A DNA stretch of 61,550 nt from CAJBLF01 sp964613015 (GCA_964613015.1 CAZTFP010000006.1:1-61550), one strand, 5' to 3'; positions 1-10,612 are shown, counted from the first letter of the stretch. Translations and numbers: made by a program. The notes: generated by a model from the letters alone, not told the origin.

Positions 1-1
1 C

Positions 2-157
2 ATCGTGTCCTGTGCTCATACCCTCCTGAATATGAAAGAATGCAATACATTTGATGAAGCACCCTTTATCTTCTGGTTCTGGATGCTAGTCTGCAGCGTA
101 TGCTGGTTAGGGGTAACTTCACTCTTAAAAAATACATTAAAGGGAATTTGGAAGTAA
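2..157 (+). CDS. C-terminal end of a membrane protein (partial)
   Basis: The frame is open from the left edge to a TAA at 155-157, giving 51 residues of a larger protein that starts outside the window. The visible part contains a hydrophobic, Trp/Phe/Cys-rich stretch (FWFWMLVCSVCWLGV) like one membrane helix, followed by a short basic tail (LLKNTLKGIWK). A strong terminator follows 20 bases after the stop, which supports this as a real gene end. I cannot name the family from so little sequence. Confidence 0.45.
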   Translation: MVSCAHTLLNMKECNTFDEAPFIFWFWMLVCSVCWLGVTSLLKNTLKGIWK

Positions 158-175
158 AAAACTTCCTTTGTTGAA

Positions 176-202
176 GGCTGACGTATCTGTCAGTCTTTTT
201 TT
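176..202 (+). terminator. Rho-independent terminator after the left-edge gene
   Basis: A seven-pair stem (176-182 with 189-195, one G-U wobble) closes a six-base loop and is followed by seven Ts. It ends transcription of the partial gene at the left edge. Confidence 0.75.
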
Positions 203-206
203 ATAG

Positions 207-231
207 AAAAAAACTCCGCAAACTAGCGGAG
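207..231 (-). terminator. Rho-independent terminator of fusA
   Basis: CTCCGC (214-219) pairs with GCGGAG (226-231). The plus-strand A-run before it gives a U-tail on the minus strand, 30 bases beyond the fusA stop. With the plus-strand terminator beside it, this separates two converging genes. Confidence 0.75.
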
Positions 232-260
232 CTTCTTTATTATATTTATACCTATTGATT

Positions 261-2360
261 TTATTCAGCGTCCATAGCTTTGATCTTACCTGATCTTTCT
301 TCGATAATCTTTTTAGCGACATTTTCAGGTACTTTTTCATATGATGCGAAGTGCATAGATGATTGAGCTCTTCCTTGCGTATTTGATCTCAAATCTGTTG
401 TATATCCAAACATTTCTGATAATGGAACTTTAGCTTTGATAACTGCTGCATTTCCTCTCTTGTCTTGTCCTTGGATCATTCCTCTTCTAGAAGAAAGATC
501 TCCCATTACATCTCCTACATAATCTTCTGGAGTCACTACTTCTACATCCATGATAGGTTCCAAAATACATGGACCTGCCTTCATAAATGCATCTTTGAAT
601 GCTCTATAGGTTGCTATCTTGAACGCAATTTCTGATGAATCTACATCATGGTAGGATCCGTCATATGGGATTACCTTTACATTGATGATAGGATATCCTG
701 CCAATACTCCTTGAGCAACAGTTTCCTTAGCTCCTTTATCGATTGCTGGGATAAACTCTTTTGGAATCGTTCCTCCAGATACTTCATCTTTGAATTCATA
801 GTCTTTTTCCATATTTTTTTCAAGTCTCAACAATACGTGTCCAAATTGTCCTCTACCTCCTGTCTGTCTCTTAAATATTCCTTCTCCTTTAGCATCTTGC
901 GTAATCGTTTCTCTGTAAGCAACTTGTGGTTTACCCGTAGTTACTTCTACTTTGTGTTCTCTCTTGAGTCTATCTACAATAATCTCTAGATGTAATTCTC
1001 CCATCCCTGCAATAATTGTTTGATTACTTTCTGGGTCAGAAAAATATTTGAATGAAGGATCTTCGTAAGCAAGTTTGGAAAGCGCTATACCCATTCTTTC
1101 TTGATCAGATTTTGTTTTTGGTTCGATAGCGATATCGATAACTGGTATAGGGAATGTCATCTTTTCTAGAATGATAGGGTTTTTCATATCACAAAGCGTG
1201 TGTCCTGTTCTTGTGTCTTTGAGTCCAAGGAACGCACAGATATGTCCTGCATGTATTTCAGAAATTTCTTCTCTCTTGTTTGCGTGCATAAGCAACAACC
1301 TTCCTACTCTTTCTTTTTGTCTAGTCAGTGGATTGAGTAAAGTATCCCCTGTCTTGATAATACCTGAATATACCCTTACGAAAGTAAGTGTACCTACGAA
1401 TGGATCAGTTGCGATTTTGAATGCAATCGCTGATACGGGTTCACTATCTTCAGGTTTTCTTTCAAGTACTTTAGTTTCATCATCTGGATCAAGTCCTTTC
1501 ATCGCTCCTCTATCAAGTGGTGTCGGTAAGAAATCAATCACTGCATCAAGTACCAATTGTACTCACTTGTTTCCAAGTGCTGAACCACAGAGAATAGGAT
1601 ATAAATCACTTTTTATAGTCCCTGCTCTGATTGCTTTTTTGATAAGCTGAATAGATGGTTCTTCTCCTGCGAGAAATTTTTCAGCTAATTCGTCATCAAA
1701 CATGGATACCTTATCGATCATTTCTTCTCTATATTTTTTTGCTTTTTCTAGCATATCAGCTGGTATCTCTGCTTCATGTACTTCTATACCTTTGTCTCCT
1801 GAAAACGTATACATTTTCATAGTAAGCAAATCGATGATTGCTTTGAATTCGTCAGCTTGTCCTACAGGAATTTGAAGAACAACTCCTTTGTCTGTGATTC
1901 TAGATTTTATAGAATCTACTGACATATAGAAATCAGCCCCAAGTTTATCCATCTTGTTTGCGAAGATAATCCTTGGTACACCATATTTGTCAGCTTGTCT
2001 CCAAACCGTTTCTGTCTGTGGTTCAACTCCTTGAGAACTATCGAGCAATGCTACTGCTCCATCAAGAACTCTGAGTGATCTTTCTACTTCAACAGTGAAA
2101 TCCACGTGCCCTGGGGTATCGATAATGTTGATTTGACAATCATGCCAAAAACATGTCGTAGCAGCGGAAGTAATAGTTATTCCTCTTTCTTTTTCTTGTT
2201 CCATCCAGTCCATCTCCGCAGCACCATCATGTACTTCTCAGATTTTGTGTTTTTTTCCTGTATAAAACAATACTCTTTCGGTAGTGGTAGTTTTACCTGC
2301 ATCGATGTGCGCCATGATTCCGATATTTCTCACGTGCAACAGGTCTTTTCGCTCGGCCAT
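261..2360 (-). CDS. fusA: Elongation factor G
   Basis: Translocase EF-G, the GTPase that moves tRNA and mRNA through the ribosome after peptide transfer. The product is 699 aa, the normal family length. Near the N-terminus are the P-loop AHIDAGKTTTTE, then the switch region RGITITSAAT, DTPGHVDF and NKMDK. The C-terminal domains IV and V are complete and end in KIKAMDAE. Two in-frame UGA codons (near 1563 and 2238) fall at conserved glycines (NK-G-V and KI-G-EVHDG), which is direct evidence for UGA=Gly. The start ATG at 2358-2360 gives the usual MAERKDLLHVRNIGIMAHID-type beginning and has no Shine-Dalgarno site. UGA is used for only two of many glycines, as expected for a highly expressed gene. 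Very sure. Confidence 0.98.
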
Positions 2361-2569
2361 AATAATAATTAATAGAGTAAAATAAGGTATTTAGCTTTTT
2401 TCTAATACAAAAAAAAACTTTGGTCGATTGTGAGCATATAAAATAGCTTATCTTTTTCAAGAGGAACTACTAAATTAACTAATAACTAATAGTTAATAAC
2501 TAACAATGATGGAATTGTATATTTACTGACTATCGTAATCTATAATAGTCCACATTAAAGTAAATCCCT

Positions 2570-2766
2570 CACTATTCACTGGTGGTTATTCACTGTTCAC
2601 TGATTTTAAGATAATACTGACTTTATCACGATAGAATTGTTTACTATTTCATGTCTCACATTTTTTAGAATTTTCTTATTGTCTGAGTTTTCTTTAACTC
2701 CAGCAATAGTCCTTAAAGCCAACCTTCCTTCGCTTTCCACTTTTCATTTTTCACTTTTCACTTTCG
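2570..2766. repeat. Simple direct repeats around the gatC 3' end
   Basis: Two patches of short tandem-like repeats: copies of TTCACTG/ATTCACTGGTGG at about 2570-2603, just outside gatC, and copies of CACTTTTCA at about 2735-2764, inside it. The inner patch is translated as a Lys/Ser/Glu-rich insertion. They look like slippage-prone microsatellite sequence, not a mobile element. Confidence 0.5.
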
Positions 2767-2896
2767 TTTCCGGAAGTTTTCAGAGAAATCCAATAATTTC
2801 CGTGAGTTGAGCTCAGAGTTTTTGTTCTTGCTGAGGAGAAAGTGATATACAGCAAAGCTTTTGAAGATGTGCTATTTCTTGAGTAAAATCAGTCAT
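2606..2896 (-). CDS. gatC: Aspartyl/glutamyl-tRNA amidotransferase subunit C-like
   Basis: A 96-aa protein resembling GatC, the small subunit that holds together the GatCAB complex, which amidates Glu-tRNA(Gln) and Asp-tRNA(Asn). Visible features are an N-terminal helix IAHLQKL, then LSPQQEQKLGAQLTEIIGFL as in the usual LS-x-EE-x-x-KL-x-x-QL-x-x-IL pattern, and a C-terminal ILKNVRHEIVNN...IKSVLS matching the ILANAP-x-x...PKVL end. Three UGA codons are read as Gly, so the gene is invisible with the standard code. Residues about 44-57 (Lys/Glu/Ser-rich) come from the CACTTTTCA repeat and replace the usual linker. GatA and GatB are not in the window. Likely, not certain. Confidence 0.68.
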
Positions 2897-3006
2897 CGTG
2901 AGAAAAAATATAAAGTATATAAAGTATATAAAATCTTCTAAATAATTCAATCAAAAATCTGCGCTATCTTTTTCTCTATGGTCTACCATAAAAAGTCTCG
3001 TTATTT

Positions 3007-3034
3007 TTGACAAATAAAAAAATCTGAGTATACT
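3007..3034 (+). promoter_or_regulatory. Consensus-like promoter of a putative small RNA
   Basis: TTGACA (3007-3012), 16 bases, TATACT (3029-3034). No plus-strand gene follows within the next kilobase, only a short stretch ending in a terminator, so the promoter most likely drives a non-coding transcript. Confidence 0.6.
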
Positions 3035-3040
3035 TGTTGT

Positions 3041-3154
3041 ACGGTTATGCATCAAAACACGATGTAAAGATGCTATTCGCTTCTTAATCGAAACTATCTA
3101 CCAAAACGGGGGTGTGATAGACTAATAAAAAACTACCTTAAAGGTAGTTTTTTT
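3041..3154 (+). ncRNA. Putative small RNA, about 115 nt
   Basis: The interval runs from the expected start site of the strong promoter to a terminator at 3131-3154 (AACTACCT/AGGTAGTT plus T-run). Inside are possible stems GCATC/GATGC and CTATC/GATAG. No open frame longer than six codons is present. It lacks the signatures I know for tmRNA, RNase P or SRP RNA. The terminator can also serve the converging minus-strand gene ending at 3175. Identity unknown. Confidence 0.4.
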
Positions 3155-3174
3155 GTGTTTTGAAAAATACTCTA

Positions 3175-4236
3175 TTATCATTTGTGGGTATGCTTATGTC
3201 AGATATGATGATGGGATTCGTGATGATTAGGTGTAGGATGTGCATGCATATGATGCGTATGTTTTCTTTTTCTTCTTTTTTTGTCCTGGAGAAGTAATCC
3301 ACCGACACCTACAAAAAGAAGTATTCCCATCAATATGATATATCCGATCATATTCCACATTCAGATAACCGTCTCTTCTTTTATCGTTCCCACGATTGGT
3401 TGTGGAATAGTGTCTTTCGTATCAAAATCAAATGGCGTATTGTTGATGGTAAATTTTATTTTGAGATTGTACGGAGAAATTTCTCCAATTTTTTTGGTAA
3501 TCACCAAGAGATCTCCTTCTAGAATTTTACGCGTTTCTACAAAAGTATCCTTGTACGACAATATATTTGAAATATCTCAAGTAATCACTACCTCCTGATC
3601 TCCAGATGAAATATTTTTTACTTTAATCTGTACTACATAGGTATTGTCTGTGCTATCTTTATAAATTCTAATCTTATGATCATTGGATATATTTTCTCCA
3701 TCTACACTTGTAAACTCTGCTAATGCAATTCATGGCCCTTGTATGATTTTGGGCTTTCCAACAACTACATCTATAAATCTTGCTTTGCGCATGATGATAG
3801 AAAAGCCAGAAATAATTCTATTTTCTTCTACTACAGAATATACTATACAACCATGATACAATCCATTCATACCTGTTGCATATAATAGCTTTGCTTCTTT
3901 TTTTATTGTCTCCCCTGCCTTTATGGTAAGTAGCTGATCATAATTTGTTACATATTTTCAGAATTTCTCCCCCGCAGTATCACTTAGACATGCTTTATTT
4001 TGCTGTTGATCATTGGTAAATGTTCCATCGACGAATCAAATTTTTATCGTCACAGGGCTATTGGAATGATTGGAAAATACATAACAAATACCCGTTTCTA
4101 CGCCCGCATCTATATGATAGGTCAATGCGTTTGCTGAAGTACCACAAAAATCCAATGATACATTTATTTCTTTATCAGCATATACTCATCAGAGACATAG
4201 GACCATAAGTGGCAATATTCGTAGAATATTTTTCAT
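3175..4236 (-). CDS. Exported, membrane-anchored protein with His-rich cytoplasmic tail
   Basis: 353 aa. It begins with a signal peptide (MKNILRILPLMVLCLGWVYA), then about 270 residues of beta-rich extracytoplasmic sequence with Cys pairs. One membrane helix follows near residues 290-315 (MIGYIILMGILLFVGVGGLLL), then a basic stop-transfer KKRRKRK and about 30 residues with 13 histidines. The plan (exported Ig-like domain, one C-terminal helix, short basic tail) resembles DUF916-type surface proteins, but I do not claim the family. The His-rich tail lies on the cytoplasmic side and could bind metal. Several in-frame UGA=Gly codons are present. The ATG at 4236 is the one that yields the signal peptide. 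Role unknown. Confidence 0.8.
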
Positions 4237-4370
4237 AGAATAGAAAAATAAATAAAGAACAGTATGGTAGTATTTTTTATAGGAAATACATAATTATATT
4301 CAACACAAATATATTATAAAGATATCGTATATGATAATATAATTATTTTCCTTCGTATATATTTTTTTTA

Positions 4371-4396
4371 AAAAAAATCTCCAGAATACCTGGAGA
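4371..4396 (-). terminator. Terminator of the deoxyribosyltransferase-like gene
   Basis: TCTCCAG (4378-4384) pairs with CTGGAGA (4390-4396). The plus-strand A-run before it is a U-tail on the minus strand, right after the stop at 4402. Confidence 0.8.
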
Positions 4397-4401
4397 CTAT
4401 C

Positions 4402-5058
4402 TTATGAGTATTCATTTAATTTCTTTTGTGCTTCTTCCCATTCGATAATCATTGTACCAAATGATCTTTCAAACAAGATGAAGTACTGCCCATTTGCATC
4501 AACGATTCCGCCATTGTACATTACTTTGATACGTTTCTCAGCGAAAAATGTACACAAAGCAAACGCCATACCTAATCTGATATGTGAAATCTGGACTTCA
4601 GGCATATATAAAACGGGAATAGTTTTTGCTTGCAGCATCTCTTGAAATCTGCCGACCCATTCTTCATACCCACCCAATTTGTCATCAAAGAGGATATGCA
4701 AATGATTGTCCGTAGATACGCCCAATGGATCGTTTGTCATATATTCCTGTACATAGACTTTTTTTTCTGGATGCAAATATGTATCTACAAACGCTACTCC
4801 AATATCAAAATGCGAACCTTGTGATGTAGCATCATAGATAATATGCGTCTGTTTGGCAGCTATATTGGCTGTCGTATTTTGCACACATATTTCATATCCG
4901 CTTCCGGATTGGTTGGTATCCAGATGAGGGAGATGAACCTTGTATCCTTCTGATTCTAATTTTTGTTTATATACTACTAGACCCATTTTTGTAGTTTCAT
5001 CTGCTTTTCTTACTGAACAGATAACAAACACTGAATTTTCTTCTGTTTTGGTTTCCAT
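4402..5058 (-). CDS. Nucleoside 2-deoxyribosyltransferase-like protein
   Basis: 218 aa, cytoplasmic. A Rossmann-like start VFVICSVRKAD is followed by YEICVQNTTANIAAKQTHIIYD and SQGSHFDIGVAF. The last two strings match the nucleoside 2-deoxyribosyltransferase / TIR-related fold, where the Asp/Glu-rich loop before 'FD-x-G' binds the sugar. A second half (MPEVQISHIRLGMAFALCTFF) looks similar in layout. The reaction would be transfer or hydrolysis at the N-glycosidic bond of a nucleoside, but the exact substrate cannot be read. About 17 glycines are encoded with no UGA, unlike many neighbours, which may hint at later acquisition. It has its own terminator. Confidence 0.6.
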   Translation of the reverse strand: METKTEENSVFVICSVRKADETTKMGLVVYKQKLESEGYKVHLPHLDTNQSGSGYEICVQNTTANIAAKQTHIIYDATSQGSHFDIGVAFVDTYLHPEKKVYVQEYMTNDPLGVSTDNHLHILFDDKLGGYEEWVGRFQEMLQAKTIPVLYMPEVQISHIRLGMAFALCTFFAEKRIKVMYNGGIVDANGQYFILFERSFGTMIIEWEEAQKKLNEYS

Positions 5059-5103
5059 ATATTTCTATTTTTGTGGTGACTTTTTTACCCTAATGTATAG
5101 TGA

Positions 5104-7509
5104 TTATTTTATCTTGATAGTAATCGTTCCATCGATTGTTGGTTGGTCTTTATACAACACCGCAGATCTAACTAAATATGTCCCTGCTTGCGCATATACA
5201 TGATTTATTGTTCCACATTCTTGCCTTGTGTTACATGTCATTGTTTTTCCGTCTCCAAAATCTCGACGAATCTCTGATGGTAACCCATTGAATTCTATTG
5301 AAAATCCGACTCTATCACCGACATTTGCTTGTTGTGCAGGATAATCAGGGATAGTAATATTTAGTGTCTGATTTGCTCTCTTAACCATAATATCATTGTC
5401 TGGTGACACTGAAACTTCACGACCTTTTTTGGTTTTTATAGTGACTACGGGATGATATATTCCATTATTATTTTTTACATCATATCTGTACGTATGAGAA
5501 ATAATGGCTTCTGAAAAATCTTTTTTTATTCAACCTGTACCATCTCCAAAGTCTCGTGTAAACGACACTAATTCATCACCCGTATCATTGATCACTGTCG
5601 TGGATGCATCAAATTTTACCGTAAATGGATCTGTCCCCACAGTATCTGGAGTCACTATAAGTTTAGGGATAACGTCAGCTCTATTTACTTTTATAGGAAT
5701 ATTTATTTCTGTCTTTGCTCAACTTGGTGTATCTTCTACCACAAGTGTTGCTTGATGATCAGCACTATCGTCAATAGTAAATTCAAACGTATTGCCATCT
5801 ATGGAGATTATTTGTTTCCCATCTATCAACACTTTTTTTGTAGCCGTTGGAATATTTGGAGTAATCTGATTAACTTGGAGTTTAATAACCGTAGGAATCT
5901 CTGTGAGTATAATTTGGCCAGATACTAACGAGACACTTCCTTTGTCCGTTACTTTTTGATATTGAGGTGATTGTGATGACTTGAAATAACTATCGTAATT
6001 TACTTGAAAACTACTTGCACCGACTTGTATATCATCACTTTCACATTGTCCTTGTTTATCGTCTTGGGTAAGAAATGTGTTTTGAATAGCATAGAGTCCA
6101 CCACCAGGGAATTGGTAGGTAAATGTTCCATTATTGTTTTTTATAGTAGCAATTGATATGTCTTTATTGTTTCTATCAAGAACATCAAATTGGTAATTGG
6201 TAATTTTAATTGTTTTGTCTAAGAAATTTGTCGTCACGGTATAATTTTGCCCATCAGCTTTGGTTACAATAACTTCACAGACAGGGACATCGGATTGTTC
6301 TACTCTGATAGGGAATGTATAAATATAATTATTGAGCGTAGGAAACCTTACATATACATTATATAATTTTGCTTCATTGTATACGAATGTAGTAGAAACA
6401 TTATTTTGTTTGTCTTGTGTACCATCACCATTGAAATCCCAGATGATTTTGTAATCAGTAAGCCCAAGATCTTTGAATACTGAACTCGCATCAAAGAGTA
6501 CCTTGGTTGGCGCTTTCCCCACAATCATTTCTGTTTTTGCATCGTTGAATGTCAGGCTGGATTTGGTGGGATTTACGGTAATTTCAGAATCGAATATAAT
6601 TGATCATCCAGAAAATGTTTTTTGAAGTTTTTCTGAAGTAGGGATATTGGTATAACTCGTCTCGAGATTGAGAGAATATTCACCCTTTTTGAAATATACA
6701 CACGATCAATCAAATTGTGATGTAGTAAAATTCAGCTTAAGTTTTTGTCCGTTTCCACAATCTAAGAGCATTTCTGTAAACGTCACTTGTCCGAGTGGTG
6801 GCATTATTTGTGCATTGAAATAATTGGTATTGAGTGTATAATACATTGTAGCTGGTGCGATAAGCTTCAAATCAGTTGTAGTACGAGTATATTTTATACC
6901 GTCTTTCAATTGGAGATATGGCATGATCAGTTTATCGCTATCTAGAATATTGTCCACAGAAAAATTTCTCACCATAGTAATCACTTTTGCTCACAGTACG
7001 ATAGCAACGATAAACACAATAAATCACAATATTGCTCCTACAATATATCCTACTTTTGATTTATTTTTGACAGAAATCAATCTATAGAGATTAACGATAA
7101 GAAGCCCTATACCCAGAAACGTCAAAAGTCCAAAAAATATCACGGAAAATGTTTGTAATAATGTTTTGGTAGTATTTGGGTCCAATCCTACACTTGTAAG
7201 TTGTGTCGGATTATTCATGAGATTATAAAATACCAATGATAATCACCCTACAACAATCATAAATAATATTCCACAGCCAACTAATATTGTTTGCATAGAA
7301 ATTTTTGATGAAGGCTTGGTGATATTTGCTGTCTGGACTGGACGAACTGGTGCTTGCTGGACAGGCGCCTGCTGAAATGGAAATTGGGGTATTGTTGCTG
7401 TCGGAACTGGTGGTGGTGTAGGGACGCTTCCCGCTTGTAGTATCGGTGTATTTACTTGTGGCGGAACTGCTTGTGGAGGTATTACTTGCGGAATCTGATC
7501 GACCATCAT
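5104..7509 (-). CDS. PKD-domain membrane protein, 801 aa
   Basis: One continuous frame once UGA is read as Gly. Residues 1-70 are Pro/Gln-rich and probably cytoplasmic. Three hydrophobic segments follow within residues 73-195 (TILVGCGILFMIVVGGLSLV; LLQTFSVIFFGLLTFLGIGL; VGYIVGAILGFIVFIVAIVL). The rest is extracytoplasmic and built of PKD/Ig-like repeats, seen as WDFNGDGTQDKQNN, RDFGDGTG and RRDFGDGKT, each followed by an H-x-Y or T-Y-x-V strand. PKD domains usually mediate protein or glycan contacts at the surface. The start is one of two adjacent ATGs (7509 or 7506). It ends in TAA at 5104-5106. No enzyme domain is visible, so an adhesin or structural role is inference. Confidence 0.85.
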
Positions 7510-7804
7510 GTATAACTAACAACTAAAAATTAACAAAGACAATTAATGGATCACTTACAGATAGATACATTAATTTTTTTGTTGTTTGATAGTACATATG
7601 TAACATTTGAGCTTCAAAATTCAACATTAGTTGTATGTTTCTTTATTATAGATACTACGTCATTTTTTATAAAAATAGCAAGTGTAGTTACCTTGAATTC
7701 TCAACCGAAAAACGACTTTTGTGAAAAATATTCTTGGTGAGTGTGTGAGTTTTGACCTTTATTCATAAGGGACTATGGATGAGCTAACTATCTTTACGTT
7801 TTTA
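7510..7804. other. Intergenic stretch without a supported gene
   Basis: A 295-base AT-rich gap between the PKD gene and the glycosyltransferase upstream of it. Small frames exist on both strands, but none has a recognisable product. It presumably holds the promoter of the PKD gene. Confidence 0.5.
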
Positions 7805-8932
7805 TTAACGATATTGTTTGATCAGTTCTTTTACTGTAGTGTTTCGAGAAAATTCTTTGTAAGGAAGTGTATATTCTGGGTTTTGTATCCATTGATCACG
7901 TTCGAGAATTGCTTGAATAATTTCTCTCTTGGAAGCAGGAGCAATAAATTTTACATTACCTCGAACAACTTCAGGGATAGAAGCAATAGACGTTGTGAGG
8001 AGTGGTTTATTCATCGCTACACTTTCTGTATGGACGGATCAAAATCCTTCTGATAATGATGGTGCAACAATCATATCGGAGCTTGCAATCAAGGTACGGA
8101 GATCTTCTTTTTCAAAGCCATCAAAAATCTGAACAGAAGATCAGAGATGATATTTTCTTATTTTTTCTTTGATATATGTAGTTCTTTTGGAATCGATGAG
8201 ATTGAAAACAAAGAGTAATTTTGCATCTACAATCACAAGCTCGGGCAAAGCACGAACTAAATAATCTAGTCATTTTGATTTCCCTGCGTGGCCATAATAC
8301 GTAATTATAAAGCGATTATTTCGTCCATATCTATTTTTCCGTGTCTTGATATCAAAGGGAGATACTTCTTCAGGATTTCGAAAATTTGTATCTACACCGT
8401 TGTGTATCATAATAATTTTTTTGTCTGGAATACCATATACCAATCTCACAGAATTCATGGTATATTGTGACACACAATGATATACATCATACGGAAAATA
8501 AAATATAGTTTTCTCAAATAATTTATAAAGACACCCCTTCCATCGTCCCTTGTATGACATTCGAAGTTTTCAGAAAATTTCATGAACGGTAAGAATCACT
8601 CTTTTGTGAAAAATCTTTCCAAGCAATGAGGCAGGAATAGCTCATCAGTAGGTACTTGTATGAATCACAGAAATATCTGGATTTTTTTTGATAATTTTAA
8701 TCCCTTTACATAATGCCCAAAATATAAAACTGATTCTACTCTTTCCGATTCTATAGATATGAAATCATTCTTTATGTTCTTGTGTGGGTAGCTTGCTATC
8801 GAAATGACTTGTTATGATAGAAATCGTATATCACTTGGTCAATAAACGAGAAATAATAGCTTCAAATACCGTTTCCGATCAGCCTTTATGAGGTAAATAA
8901 TAATCTAGAACAAATAAAATATGTTTATTCAT
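7805..8932 (-). CDS. Glycosyltransferase family 4
   Basis: 375 aa, GT-B fold. The N-terminal half begins MNKHILFVLDYYLPHKGGSE, as in GT4 enzymes, with the Gly-rich acceptor loop encoded partly by UGA. The hinge has MIHNGVDTNF and ITYYGHAGKSK, and the nucleotide-sugar site has SLSEGFGSVHTESVAMNKPL, the E-x7-E signature of GT4. It would transfer a sugar from an NDP-sugar, probably to a cell-surface glycan. The ATG at 8930-8932 is the first that gives the full N-terminal strand. It lies upstream of, and in the same direction as, the PKD gene. Confidence 0.88.
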
Positions 8933-9014
8933 ATATTCCTATATTACATAAATATCATGTACAATCTTTTTGTAGTTTTTTACTATTTTAATGCAAACAA
9001 AAAAAACTTGTACT

Positions 9015-9147
9015 ATTTGATTTGTCATATTTTTGTATGTAGAAAAACATCATTCAGTATTTGATGTATCGAATTTTTATGTTAGGAAAAAAATCCCGTA
9101 AAATTTGATTTATCAAATTTTCATAGCATAGAAAAAAGTCCCGTAAA
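9015..9147. repeat. Three tandem 44-45 bp units, each starting with a palindrome
   Basis: Units 9015-9058, 9059-9102 and 9103-9147 each begin with ATTTGAT-NN-AT(C/A)(A/G/T)AAT-like dyads (clearest: ATTTGATTTATCAAAT at 9103). Units two and three share AAAAAA(T/G)TCCCGTAAA at their ends. A fourth start, ATTTGACA at 9148, overlaps the -35 box of the following promoter. The layout looks like an operator array. Confidence 0.7.
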
Positions 9148-9149
9148 AT

Positions 9150-9178
9150 TTGACAAAAATCACATTTACGGATATAAT
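9150..9178 (+). promoter_or_regulatory. Perfect-consensus promoter of the CHAP hydrolase gene
   Basis: TTGACA (9150-9155), exactly 17 bases, TATAAT (9173-9178). The downstream gene starts at 9249, leaving a leader of about 65 bases. The -35 box is part of the repeat array, so a repressor bound there could block transcription. Confidence 0.8.
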
Positions 9179-9248
9179 TGAATGAAGCCTAAACGGTGAA
9201 ATAAAAAATTTATTTTATGGTTTACGCGCTTTATCATCTTATATCTGA

Positions 9249-10538
9249 ATGAAAAAACAAAAGAAATTACAACTTCATCAGAGAATCCATCATCATCTGG
9301 TAAAGCATTTTCATAGACACATACATAAGGTGTTGCATATTATACGTCATATGCATCATCATGTTTTTCATTGTTTAGAACTTATTGTTCTCACTACTAT
9401 TGCTATTATATCATTTAGTTCTGCAAATCTTACTGGACTCAACCAAGATTTATATAGGAATAATGATAGTGAAGTTGCCCAACATTTACTTATGGCTATA
9501 CAAAATCCAGCTACATCACTAAAACAATGAAATATTATTTCGATATGGAGTATGGATACAAATATAGATAATACTTTTGCAAAATGATATTGTACCTATG
9601 GAGCAGCAAGAATTTCTCCAGAATTTTTTCCCTTTATAGATGAAAACACCCAACAGAGAACGTGGTGAGGAAATGCTGTCGATCGATGTAAAAATGCATC
9701 AGATACCTGATATAAAATTTGAGTGACACCAATTCAGTGAGCATTGATAGTATATAATGCATGAGGAAAATTTTGAACATATGGACATGTAGGAAAGGTA
9801 ATCCATTATGATAAAACACTCAAAAAAATTATTGTAAGAGATATGGCACGAGTAGGAATATGAAGCATGACTGATCGTCGAGAAGATCTCACTACAGCGA
9901 ATGTAGAATGTTATATTTATAATAGCAGAACAAGTGTCCCAGATACCATAACTACGGGTAGTACAACAGGTATAGATATTCCTATCTTACCCATAATCAC
10001 TACATGAATAGCATTACATACGGGAATACTTTCTACAGAAGTTCATAATGCTGATACAGGTCAGACTACACCTTCCACGGATATTACTCCAAAACCTATA
10101 GATATACCTACACCGATTACTCCTACTGTTCCGGTGATAGTTACTCCCCCACAAGCCCCTGTGATTGTTTCTCAGGGATCAATTGATAAAAAACTATCAC
10201 TTACCTCGGATAATTTAAGTGATATCGCACAACATTTTTTGACTCAAAATGAGATTACATTTACTTTGGTATCCAAAACACCACTCATACTTGGTGAAGT
10301 AGCAACACTTACGCTTGAAATCAAAAATAAAAATGGACAACCCTATGATGGATTACTTCCTTTCTCATTTACGATACTTTCAACGAATGATAATGTCCAA
10401 GCAAATGTTTCTACACTCCAAATGATTAGTAATGGCTCTGTAGATATTTCTATCCTTGGTCAAAAAATCTGAACATCAAGTGTTATAATCAATATGGATG
10501 ATACCAAAATAGGTGAATTTAGTATAGAAGTACAATAA
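9249..10538 (+). CDS. Membrane-anchored CHAP-domain peptidoglycan hydrolase
   Basis: 429 aa. The first 45 residues are very rich in histidine (about 14) and lysine and are followed by a membrane helix (ELIVLTTIAIISFSSANLTG), so the His-rich part is cytoplasmic. The CHAP domain spans about residues 95-205: catalytic Cys in KGYCTYGAARI, then TWGGNAVDRC, GALIVYNAGG and the catalytic His in TYGHVGKVIHYD. Such amidase/endopeptidases cut peptide cross-links in murein. A Thr/Pro-rich linker (about 215-290) leads to a C-terminal Ig/invasin-like domain (TPLILGEVATLTLEIKNKNG). Many glycines are UGA, including catalytic-site ones. Target (own wall or another cell) is unknown. Confidence 0.85.
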
Positions 10539-10568
10539 CTGAAAACACTTTTTATTAAGTAAAAAAAG

Positions 10569-10593
10569 CCTCTGAAATAATTAGAGGTTTTTT
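10569..10593 (+). terminator. Terminator of the CHAP gene
   Basis: CCTCT (10569-10573) pairs with AGAGG (10583-10587), followed by six Ts. Confidence 0.7.
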
Positions 10594-10612
10594 AATATAT
10601 AGGTAAAGTTGC

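Noticed and set aside
3053..3073. Six-codon leader peptide in the putative small RNA
   Set aside because: No regulated gene follows on that strand; likely chance.
7546..7740. Plus-strand frame of 64 codons upstream of the PKD gene
   Set aside because: Phe/Ile/Leu-rich, no family, runs on into the antisense of the glycosyltransferase when UGA is read as Gly.
9015..9147. CRISPR array
   Set aside because: Units are contiguous 44-45 bp degenerate copies without unique spacers, and no cas genes are present.
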